From assembly GCF_004025535.1 (NCBI RefSeq), contig NZ_QJRG01000047.1, positions 1,110,946-1,174,945 of the forward strand: a stretch of 64,000 bases of DNA, given 5' to 3'. Position 1 is the first letter of the stretch. Each line of letters begins with the position of its first letter. The DNA comes from Pseudomonas alkylphenolica (GTDB lineage Bacteria > Pseudomonadota > Gammaproteobacteria > Pseudomonadales > Pseudomonadaceae). A model generated the notes under the pieces. That model was not told the DNA's origin, did not search any database, and was given only the letters and a program-made list of their open reading frames with translations. Below are positions 16,236 to 23,193 of this stretch, one piece after another. The position numbers and the translations under genes are program-made.

Positions 16236-16850
16236 TTAGAAGGTGGGTGGCGTAATGACCCAGATCACCACGGCATCCACGTCGCCAGGGTTGCCGTAGC
16301 GGTGCGGCTCCTGGCTGGAAAAACTGAAACTGTCGCCTTCACTCAATTGAAAGTAACGATCGCCCACCCACAGTTCGAAACTGCCGGACAACAGGTAACC
16401 GGCTTCTTCGCCCTCGTGGCTATAGCTTTGCTGGCTGTAGGTGCCGGGCGGGAAACGCGAGTGGAGCATCTCCAGTTCGCGGTTGGGCTGCGGGGTCAGC
16501 AGCTGGTCGACGATGCCGTCTTCGTAATGCACGCTCAGGCGACTGCTTTTGCGCACCACATAACCGTTGTCTTCAGGGGCGGTACTGGCTTCGCTGGCGA
16601 AGAACCATTGAATGGTGACGCCAAGGCTACGGGCAATATTGAACAGCGCCGGAATCGACGGGTAAGACAGGTTGCGCTCCAGCTGGCTGATGTAGCCGGC
16701 GGTCAGCTCGCTCTGCCGGGCAAGCTCGGCCAGGGTCATGCCCCGGCGCTTGCGCAGGCCACGGATGCGGGTGCCGAGGAACTGCGGTGCTGCGGCGCCT
16801 TCCTGGCCGGGAACGGCGCCGGCGGGCGGCGTCTTGCTGCTGTTGCTCAT
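16236..16850 (-). CDS. XRE-cupin transcriptional regulator
   Basis: A 204-residue regulator with an N-terminal XRE helix-turn-helix (GTRIRGLRKRRGMTLAELAR then QSELTAGYISQLERNLSYPS) and a C-terminal cupin sensor domain (SHEGEEAGYLLSGSFELWVG, ending EPHRYGNPGDVDAVVIWVITPPTF). This architecture, like PuuR, usually represses amine or amino-acid catabolic genes and binds the substrate in the cupin. Start 16850 is preferred because GGAG precedes it at six bases; an upstream in-frame ATG adds seven residues. It sits between the crotonase and the FMN oxidoreductase and probably regulates this cluster. Confidence 0.9.
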   Translation of the reverse strand: MSNSSKTPPAGAVPGQEGAAAPQFLGTRIRGLRKRRGMTLAELARQSELTAGYISQLERNLSYPSIPALFNIARSLGVTIQWFFASEASTAPEDNGYVVRKSSRLSVHYEDGIVDQLLTPQPNRELEMLHSRFPPGTYSQQSYSHEGEEAGYLLSGSFELWVGDRYFQLSEGDSFSFSSQEPHRYGNPGDVDAVVIWVITPPTF

Positions 16851-16899
16851 TGGGGGCTCCATACCGCGCACGCTGCAAAGCCCCGGAGTATAAACAGGC

Positions 16900-18849
16900 T
16901 CAGAGCGTCCAGGCGACCTTCAATCCTTCGTAAATGGCTTCTTCGGCGGTGCGTGGGGCCAGGCAGTCGCCGATCCGTTTCACCTCGACCACACCGTTGA
17001 GCTCGCCAGCCAGGCTGTCGACCGGTTGATGGCCCTGGCACAACACCAGGGTGTCGATGCCTTCGACGATCATCGGCTCACCGCTGGCCGTGTGCTGCAG
17101 GTACACGGTGTTGTCGTCGCAGCCATAAAGGCGGGCATAGGGAGTGATCGGGATGCCCAGCTTGTGCAGCTCGCCGGCCATCTGGTCGCGGACGTACAGC
17201 GGCAGGCTCTCGCCGCAATGGGTACCGTTGACCGCCAGTTGCACCTGGTGGCCAGCGCGCACCAGGCGTTCGGCGATACCCGGGCCGATCCAGTCGCAGC
17301 GCCAATCCACCACCATCACCGAGCGGCCCAGCGTGACTTCCTCGCGCAGTACCTGCCAGGCATCGACAACCTGCAGCTCACCGCCGCGCTCGAATGCTGG
17401 CCAGTAGGGTTCGGCGCCAGTGGCAACGATCACCAGGTCCGGCTGTTCACGCTCCACCAGCGCCCGGTCGACGCGGGTGTTGCGCACCACCTCGACCCCG
17501 GCCAGCTGCATCTCACGCTGCAGGTTGGTACTGGCGCCGCCAAACTCGGCGCGCCGTGGCAGCAGTTGCGCCAGCAGTACCTGGCCGCCCAGCTGCGCAC
17601 TGGCTTCGTACAGCGTGACTTGATGCCCGCGCGCTGCCGCCACGGCGGCGGCCTTCATGCCGGCCGGCCCGCCACCGGCAACCAGGATGCGTTTGCGCAC
17701 CGGGGCAGGGTGCAGCTGGCCAAACTGCTGTTCACGTCCGGTCTCCGGGTGCTGGATGCAGGAAATCGGCAGGCCGCGATGGAAATGACCAATGCAGGCC
17801 TGGTTGCAGGCGATGCAGGCGCGTACATCTTCGGCGTGGCCGCTGTCGGTCTTGTTCGGCATTTGCGGGTCGCAGATCAGCGCGCGGGTCATGCCGCAGA
17901 CATCGGCCTGGCCACGGGCCAGGATCAGTTCGGCTTCCTGCGGCTGGTTGATGCGTCCGGTAACGAACAGCGGAATCGACAGGCTGGCTTTGAAGGTACC
18001 GGCCTCGCGCGCCAGGTAGGCCGCCTCGATGGCCATCGGCGGGACGATATGCACTGCGCCACCGAGGGAGGCCGAGGTGCCAGCAACGATGTGCACGTAG
18101 TCCAGCGTCGATTGCAGTGCCTGTACCGCAGCCAGCGATTCGCTTTCGGTCAGGCCCTCGGCATCGCGCTCATCGGCGCTGATGCGCAAGCCGATGATGA
18201 AGTCTGCCGAGGTGGCGGCGCGCACGGCGGCGATCACTTCACGAACAAAGCGCAAGCGCTGCTCCAGCTCGCCATTGTAGGCGTCGCTGCGGCGGTTGAC
18301 TCGCGGGTTGATGAATTGCGCCGGCAGGTAGCCGTGGCTGGCAACCACTTCGACGCCATCCAGCCCCGCCTGGTGCAGGCGTCGGGCGGCGTCGGCATAC
18401 CCTTGCACGATCTCGTCGATCATGCCCTGGTCCAGCGCCCGCGGCATCACCCGAAAGCGTTCATTGGGCACCGCCGATGCCGAATAGGCCACCGCCAGCA
18501 GGCCATCGCTGGACTCCATGATTTCCCGGCCCGGGTGAAAGATCTGCGACAGCACCACGGTGCCATGGGCATGGCAGGTCTCGGCGAGCTGGCGGTAGCC
18601 TTCGATGCAGGCGTCATCGGTGGCCATCAGCACATGGGAGGTGTAGCGCGCACTGTCGTGGACCCCGGCGACCTGCAGCACGATCAGGCCGACACCGCCT
18701 TCGGCGCGGGCCTTGTGGTAGGCGATCAGGCGGTCGTTGACCAGGTTGTCGGTGGGAATCGAGGTGTCGTGGCCGCTGGACATGATGCGGTTCTTCAGGC
18801 GTTTGCCACGGATGTGCAGCGGTTCGAACAGGTGCGTGAAGGTCGTCAT
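16900..18849 (-). CDS. NADH:flavin oxidoreductase with 4Fe-4S and FAD domains (OYE/dienoyl-CoA reductase/trimethylamine dehydrogenase type)
   Basis: A 649-residue three-domain oxidoreductase. An N-terminal FMN TIM barrel of the Old Yellow Enzyme family (LFEPLHIRGKRLKNRIMSSG, GYLPAQFINPRVNRRSD) is followed by a 4Fe-4S motif (ACIACNQACIG then C about 12 residues later) and an FAD/NAD-binding domain starting VAGGGPAGMKAAAVAAARGH. Relatives include 2,4-dienoyl-CoA reductase, trimethylamine dehydrogenase and the dimethylglycine-demethylating DgcA. The start at 18849 (MTTFTHLFEPL) matches these proteins; the frame stays open further upstream but without a supported start. It is divergent from a binding-protein gene. 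The substrate is unknown; an N-methylated or unsaturated acid is plausible. Confidence 0.88.
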   Translation of the reverse strand: MTTFTHLFEPLHIRGKRLKNRIMSSGHDTSIPTDNLVNDRLIAYHKARAEGGVGLIVLQVAGVHDSARYTSHVLMATDDACIEGYRQLAETCHAHGTVVLSQIFHPGREIMESSDGLLAVAYSASAVPNERFRVMPRALDQGMIDEIVQGYADAARRLHQAGLDGVEVVASHGYLPAQFINPRVNRRSDAYNGELEQRLRFVREVIAAVRAATSADFIIGLRISADERDAEGLTESESLAAVQALQSTLDYVHIVAGTSASLGGAVHIVPPMAIEAAYLAREAGTFKASLSIPLFVTGRINQPQEAELILARGQADVCGMTRALICDPQMPNKTDSGHAEDVRACIACNQACIGHFHRGLPISCIQHPETGREQQFGQLHPAPVRKRILVAGGGPAGMKAAAVAAARGHQVTLYEASAQLGGQVLLAQLLPRRAEFGGASTNLQREMQLAGVEVVRNTRVDRALVEREQPDLVIVATGAEPYWPAFERGGELQVVDAWQVLREEVTLGRSVMVVDWRCDWIGPGIAERLVRAGHQVQLAVNGTHCGESLPLYVRDQMAGELHKLGIPITPYARLYGCDDNTVYLQHTASGEPMIVEGIDTLVLCQGHQPVDSLAGELNGVVEVKRIGDCLAPRTAEEAIYEGLKVAWTL

Positions 18850-18904
18850 GCGGTTCAGGCTCCAGCGGGTTGTAGTTTTTATTTTTCTATAAAAGTGTAG
18901 CGCT

Positions 18905-18931
18905 AGTAAAAAATCAACTTGTTTTTTTACT
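18905..18931. promoter_or_regulatory. AT-rich inverted repeat in divergent promoter region
   Basis: AGTAAAAAA (18905-18913) and TTTTTTACT (18923-18931) form a perfect 9-bp dyad around TCAACTTGT, within a very AT-rich part of the 184-bp divergent interval. It is well placed to be an operator controlling both the oxidoreductase and the binding-protein gene, perhaps for the XRE-cupin protein. Confidence 0.5.
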
Positions 18932-18996
18932 GGCCTTTGACTAGTTTTCGATTCACCCCGCGTCCTGGGGCACACCTCACAACAACAAGAAAACGG

Positions 18997-19013
18997 ACCG
19001 CGTCTGACGCGGT
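18997..19013 (+). promoter_or_regulatory. Small hairpin in the leader of the binding-protein gene
   Basis: ACCGCG and CGCGGT flank TCTGA, 20 bases before the start codon and just before the GAGGA ribosome site. It could be an mRNA 5' stabiliser or an operator; no more can be said. Confidence 0.35.
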
Positions 19014-19033
19014 ACCAGCATGAGGATCCACCA

Positions 19034-20071
19034 ATGACATTGAACCTGCTCAAACTGTCGCCCTGGTTACTCGCCCTTGGTCTTGGCAGCGCTCAGGCGG
19101 CACCGGACATGGTGGTGGTCGCCTACGGCGGCGCCGGCCAGAAAGCCCAGGATGCGGCGATCTTCCAGCCGTTCAGCGCCCAGGACGGCAGCAAACTGAT
19201 CCAGAGCGAATACAACGGTGAAATGGCGCGGATCAAGGTGATGGTCGACACCGGCAACGTTGACTGGGACCTGGTCATGATCGAGGCCCCGGACCTGATG
19301 CGCGGCTGTGAAGAGGGCATGTATGAACGCCTCGACTGGGCCCAGCTCGGGCGTGCCGACCAGTTGATCCCGGACGCTGCGCAGGAGTGCGGGTCAGCGG
19401 TGCTGGTGTGGAGCGTGGCGATTGCCTACGACCGGAACAAGCTGGCCCAGGCGCCAGCGTCGTGGGCCGATTTCTGGGACGTGCAGAGGATTCCCGGCAA
19501 GCGTGGGTTGCGCAAGCGCGCGGTGTACAACCTGGAATTCGCGCTGATGGCTGACGGCGTCAAGGCCGAAGACGTTTACAAGGTGCTGGCCACCCCGCAG
19601 GGTGTCGACCGCGCCTTTGCCAAACTCACCGAACTCAAGCCCTATATCCAGTGGTGGGAAGCCGGTGCGCAACCGGCGCAATGGCTGAGCGCCGGCGACG
19701 TGGTGATGACCTCGACCTACAGCGGCCGCATCGCAGTCGCAGCCCAAGAGGGCAGTTCGCTGGACGTGGTCTGGCCGGGCAGCCTGTACGGCATGGACTA
19801 CTGGGCAATCATCAAGGGCTCGCGGCATGCCGACCAGGCCAAGCGCCTGATCGCCTTCGCCAACCAGCCCGACACTCAGGTGCGCTACGTCAACGCGATC
19901 CCGTACGGGCCAACCAATACCGTGGCTGCCGCAGAGCTCGATCCGAAGCTGGCCAACTGGGTACCGACCTCGAAACAGAACCTTGAAGGCGCCCTGGCGA
20001 TGAACGTCGAGTTCTGGGTCGACCATGGTGATGAGCTCGAAGAGCGATTCAACGCCTGGGCCAGCAAGTAA
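19034..20071 (+). CDS. Periplasmic ABC substrate-binding protein (polyamine/iron-type, orphan)
   Basis: A 345-residue secreted binding protein. The signal peptide is MTLNLLKLSPWLLALGLGSAQA with cleavage after AQA. The mature part (VVAYGGAGQKAQDAAIFQPF, VDTGNVDWDLVMIEAPDLMRG) resembles the spermidine/putrescine and related extracellular solute-binding family. No permease or ATPase gene accompanies it, so it either shares a transporter encoded elsewhere or serves a sensory role. It is followed by a class II aldolase and a BetI-like regulator, and divergent from the FMN oxidoreductase, which suggests that all handle one small substrate. Confidence 0.88.
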   Translation: MTLNLLKLSPWLLALGLGSAQAAPDMVVVAYGGAGQKAQDAAIFQPFSAQDGSKLIQSEYNGEMARIKVMVDTGNVDWDLVMIEAPDLMRGCEEGMYERLDWAQLGRADQLIPDAAQECGSAVLVWSVAIAYDRNKLAQAPASWADFWDVQRIPGKRGLRKRAVYNLEFALMADGVKAEDVYKVLATPQGVDRAFAKLTELKPYIQWWEAGAQPAQWLSAGDVVMTSTYSGRIAVAAQEGSSLDVVWPGSLYGMDYWAIIKGSRHADQAKRLIAFANQPDTQVRYVNAIPYGPTNTVAAAELDPKLANWVPTSKQNLEGALAMNVEFWVDHGDELEERFNAWASK

Positions 20072-20143
20072 ATTGCCATGGCTGGACACCGCCGGGTGTC
20101 CAGCCCTATTGTCTGGCCAGCCTTTTGCCTGAGAACAACAACT

Positions 20144-20905
20144 ATGCATCCGACTGACACCGAAGTGCGCCTGCGCCAGGAACTGGCCGCCTGCTACCGG
20201 CTGATCGCGCACTTTCGCATGACCGACCTGATCTTTACTCACATCTCGGTGCGCATTCCGGGCCCCGAGCATCACTTTCTGATCAACCCCTACGGGTTGA
20301 TGTTCGATGAAATTACCGCCTCCAACCTGGTCAAGATCGACCTCGACGGCAACGCCGTGGAGCCGTCGCCGTACCCGGTCAACCCGGCAGGCTTCGTGAT
20401 TCACAGCGCCATTCACGGTGCCCGCGAAGACGCCCAGTGCGTGTTGCATACCCACACCAAGGCCGGCTGTGCGGTGGCCGCGCTCAAGTGCGGGCTGCTG
20501 CCGGTCAACCAGATCTCCATGGAGTTCTACGGCAAGGTGGCCTACCACGACTACGAAGGCGTGGCACTGGACATGGACGAGCAGCAGCGCCTGGTGCGCG
20601 ACCTGGGCGACCAGCCGGTGCTGATGCTGCGTAACCATGGGTTGCTGACGGTGGGCGAGAGCGTAAGCCAGGCGTTCCTGCGCATGTATTACCTGGAAAA
20701 AGCCTGTGAAATTCAGCTGGCAGCCCAGGCGGCTGGTGAAATTGTGCTGCCGCCTGATGCTGTCTGCGCCCATACCGAACGGCAATTCAACGAGCCTGCG
20801 CGGCCTCTGAAGGAAGGCGAGCTGAGTGACCCGGACGGCATGCAGCTGGCCTGGAAAGCCTTGCTGCGGTTGCTGGAACGGGTGGCACCGGACTATCGCG
20901 ACTGA
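20144..20905 (+). CDS. Class II aldolase/adducin family protein
   Basis: A 253-residue member of the class II aldolase/adducin family. The metal-binding histidines are visible in VLHTHTKAG and LRNHGLLTVG, and THISVRIPG and INPYGLMFDEI are typical of the N-terminal half. Characterised members cleave or epimerise sugar phosphates, but many in amine and nitrogen clusters act on unknown substrates. The start at 20144 (MHPTDTEVRL) fits the family; ribosome site weak. It follows the binding-protein gene by 72 bases in the same direction. Confidence 0.87.
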   Translation: MHPTDTEVRLRQELAACYRLIAHFRMTDLIFTHISVRIPGPEHHFLINPYGLMFDEITASNLVKIDLDGNAVEPSPYPVNPAGFVIHSAIHGAREDAQCVLHTHTKAGCAVAALKCGLLPVNQISMEFYGKVAYHDYEGVALDMDEQQRLVRDLGDQPVLMLRNHGLLTVGESVSQAFLRMYYLEKACEIQLAAQAAGEIVLPPDAVCAHTERQFNEPARPLKEGELSDPDGMQLAWKALLRLLERVAPDYRD

Positions 20906-20915
20906 GCACGACTTG

Positions 20916-20931
20916 TTGTACAGTCGTTCAA
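20916..20931. promoter_or_regulatory. BetI-type operator candidate
   Basis: TTGTACAGTCGTTCAA has the imperfect dyad TTGnAC-N4-GTnCAA, like the TTGAACGTTCAA-type sites of BetI-family repressors. It lies 50 bases before the BetI-like gene, where autoregulation would act. Confidence 0.5.
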
Positions 20932-20980
20932 CTGTGAGTGGGAGGCCGCTGATCTCCCCCAGTTCCGATGAGAGCCGCCG

Positions 20981-21625
20981 ATGAGCCAGGAAGCCCGTTA
21001 TAGCCGTATGGTCCCGGAGTTGCGCAAGGCCAACCTGGTCGAAGCAACGCTGGTGTGTCTGAAGCGTCACGGCTTTCAGGGCGCCTCGATTCGCAAGATA
21101 TCGGCCGAGGCCGGGGTGTCGGTGGGGCTGATCAGCCACCACTATTCAGGCAAGGACGAACTGGTGGCCGAAGCCTACATGGCGGTCACCGGCCGGGTCA
21201 TGGGCCTGATTCGCGAAGCCATGGCCCGGGCCGCACCGAATGCCCGCGAGCGACTGTCGGCGTTTTTTCGCGCCTCGTTCTGCGCCGAACTGCTCGACCC
21301 GCAACTGCTGGACGCCTGGCTGGCGTTCTGGGGCGCGGTCAAAACCGCCGAAGCGATCAACCAGGTGCACGACCACTCCTACGGCGAGTACCGCAATGAA
21401 CTGGGCAGGCTGCTGCGTGACCTGGCGGCCGATGAGGGCTGGCAGGCGTTTGACGCCGACCTTGCGGCCATCAGCCTGAGCGCCTTGCTTGACGGCTTGT
21501 GGCTGGAGTCCGGACTCAACCCCGGCACCTTTACCCCGGAGCAGGGCGTGCAGATCTGCGAGGCCTGGGTCGACGGACTGCAAGCAGGCGGGCGTCGGCG
21601 TTTCACCCTGTCCGAGGGCTGTTGA
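20981..21625 (+). CDS. TetR-family regulator, BetI-like
   Basis: A 214-residue TetR-type repressor. Its helix-turn-helix region (RKANLVEATLVCLKRHGFQG, ASIRKISAEAGVSVGLISHH) is very like BetI, and the C-terminal part (DAWLAFWGAVKTAEAINQVH) also follows BetI. BetI represses choline-to-betaine genes and releases DNA on binding choline; here no bet genes adjoin, so the ligand is probably another small amine. Two related 16-bp dyads flank the gene (20916-20931 and 21622-21637), suggesting control of itself and possibly of the downstream aruR promoter. Confidence 0.92.
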   Translation: MSQEARYSRMVPELRKANLVEATLVCLKRHGFQGASIRKISAEAGVSVGLISHHYSGKDELVAEAYMAVTGRVMGLIREAMARAAPNARERLSAFFRASFCAELLDPQLLDAWLAFWGAVKTAEAINQVHDHSYGEYRNELGRLLRDLAADEGWQAFDADLAAISLSALLDGLWLESGLNPGTFTPEQGVQICEAWVDGLQAGGRRRFTLSEGC

Positions 21626-21641
21626 TCGATTGTTCAACAAT
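21622..21641. promoter_or_regulatory. Second BetI-type dyad, upstream of aruR
   Basis: TTGATCGATTGTTCAA (21622-21637) matches the site before the BetI-like gene at 11 of 16 positions, both ending GTTCAA. It overlaps a perfect 13-bp palindrome ATTGTTCAACAAT (21629-21641). It lies between the repressor's stop codon and the response-regulator gene. Confidence 0.45.
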
Positions 21642-21694
21642 GGGTAGTCTGCGGTCGCGAGTTACAAAACAATTCCTATAAGAGACAACACGCA

Positions 21695-22411
21695 ATGACG
21701 CCTCGGGTACTGATCGTCGATGACGATCCGCTTATTCGCGACTTGCTGCACGCCTACCTGTCTCAGGAAGGCTACGACGTCCACTGTGCCGACACCGCCG
21801 AGCAGGCCGAGCAGTTCCTGGCCAGCCACAATGTCGACCTGGTGATGCTCGACATCCGCCTGCCAGGCAAAGACGGCCTGACCCTGACCCGCGAATTGCG
21901 CGTGCGCTCGGAGGTCGGGATCATCCTCATCACCGGTCGCAACGACGACATTGATCGCATCGTCGGCCTTGAGTGCGGCGCCGATGACTACGTGATCAAA
22001 CCCCTCAACCCCCGTGAGCTGGTGTCTCGCGCCAAGAACCTGGTGCGTCGCGTGCGTCATGCCCAGGCTTCGCGGCCCGTTGCCGCCAATACCCATGTGC
22101 TCAAACAGTTCGCCGACTGGGCGCTGGATGTCGACCGCCGTCGCCTGATCGACGCCCAGGGTGCGGAAACCTTGCTGACCCACGGCGAATACCAGTTGCT
22201 CAGCGTGTTCCTGCGCAACAGCGGCCATACCTTGAGCCGTGACCAGTTGATGGACCAGATCCGCAACCGCGAGTGGGTGCCCAACGACCGCTCCATCGAC
22301 GTGCTGGTCGGCCGCTTGCGGCGCAAGCTGCACGATGATCCGGCCGAGCCGCAGTTGATCATCACCATCCATGGCGCCGGTTACCTGTTTACTGCCAGCG
22401 TGGCGGCCTGA
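21695..22411 (+). CDS. aruR: OmpR-family response regulator of the arginine transaminase locus (AruR)
   Basis: A 238-residue response regulator. The receiver domain has VLIVDDDPLIRD, the phosphorylated Asp in VMLDIRLPGKDG and Lys in DDYVIKPLNP; the C-terminal winged helix ends SIDVLVGRLRRKLHDD..TIHGAGYLF, the OmpR/TorR type. The gene order that follows (kinase, permease, crotonase, acyl-CoA dehydrogenase, acyl-CoA synthetase, aruI, aruH) is, from memory, that of P. aeruginosa PA4983-PA4976, where AruRS activates the arginine transaminase pathway. Candidate binding sites with TTAC repeats precede the permease and the crotonase genes. The symbol is assigned by synteny. Confidence 0.88.
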   Translation: MTPRVLIVDDDPLIRDLLHAYLSQEGYDVHCADTAEQAEQFLASHNVDLVMLDIRLPGKDGLTLTRELRVRSEVGIILITGRNDDIDRIVGLECGADDYVIKPLNPRELVSRAKNLVRRVRHAQASRPVAANTHVLKQFADWALDVDRRRLIDAQGAETLLTHGEYQLLSVFLRNSGHTLSRDQLMDQIRNREWVPNDRSIDVLVGRLRRKLHDDPAEPQLIITIHGAGYLFTASVAA

Positions 22412-22416
22412 CACCC

Positions 22417-23193
22417 ATGTGGCGCCTGGCCGGGCTGCTGTTGTCGCTGCTGCTGGCCTTGCCGGCGCAGGCCGCCGAACGCATTCGCTATTGCGACTAC
22501 CCGGTGTATCCGCCAGTGTCCTGGAGCGATGGCAGGCAGGTACGCGGCCTGGCGCCAACCGTGGTGCGCGAGCTGTTCGGGCGGCTGGGCTACGAAGTGG
22601 AGATCGTGGTGCTGGGGAACTGGAAGCGCTGCCTGCTCGATGCTGCCGAGGGGCGGGTGGATGTAGTTCTGGCTTACGACAGTGACCAGCGTAACCAGAG
22701 CATGCGCTTCTCCAGCGTGCCGGTGCTGCGCGAAGAAGTCGCGGTGTTTTTCAATCGTCAGCGCCCGGTGAAGTTCGACCACCTCGATGACCTGGCCAAC
22801 TACCGCGGCGGCCTGTTGTTCGGCGAGAGCTACGGCACCGAGTTCGACCGCCTGGTGGCCAAACACCAGAACATCGAATGGGTGTCTTCCAGCCAGCAGA
22901 ACTTCGGCAAACTGATCCGCGGGCGTATCGATTTCGTCATTCAGGAACGGCGCACTGGCCAGCTGTACATCGAGCGTCTGCCGGGTGCCGAAGACATCCG
23001 CGTGCTGCCTACGGCGCTGAGCGTGGACTATCTGCGTGTCGCGGTATCTCGCCACAGTGAGCTGAGCCAGCGCATGACGCAGATCGACGAACAGCTGCAG
23101 CGCATGGCCGACGCTGGTGAAATCGAGCGTTGGTTGCGCGAAAGCGAGGTCACTTACCGCGACATGGTCAACCTGCCGGCGGATGCCCGATGA
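22417..23193 (+). CDS. Family-3 periplasmic solute-binding protein, likely ligand sensor for AruS
   Basis: A 258-residue secreted protein with signal peptide MWRLAGLLLSLLLALPAQAA and a family-3 (amino-acid type) bilobal fold (RIRYCDYPVYPPVSW, LLDAAEGRVDVVLAY, LIRGRIDFVIQE). It begins five bases after aruR and its stop overlaps the start of the kinase gene (ATGA at 23190), so the three are co-translated. In TorT-TorS-like systems a periplasmic binding protein presents the ligand to the kinase; the same arrangement is likely here, with arginine or 2-ketoarginine as candidate ligand. It is not part of a recognisable ABC transporter. Confidence 0.87.
   Translation: MWRLAGLLLSLLLALPAQAAERIRYCDYPVYPPVSWSDGRQVRGLAPTVVRELFGRLGYEVEIVVLGNWKRCLLDAAEGRVDVVLAYDSDQRNQSMRFSSVPVLREEVAVFFNRQRPVKFDHLDDLANYRGGLLFGESYGTEFDRLVAKHQNIEWVSSSQQNFGKLIRGRIDFVIQERRTGQLYIERLPGAEDIRVLPTALSVDYLRVAVSRHSELSQRMTQIDEQLQRMADAGEIERWLRESEVTYRDMVNLPADAR

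Noticed and set aside
18850..19053. 68-residue N-terminal extension of the FMN oxidoreductase
   Set aside because: It crosses the AT-rich divergent promoter region and does not match relatives, which begin at 18849.
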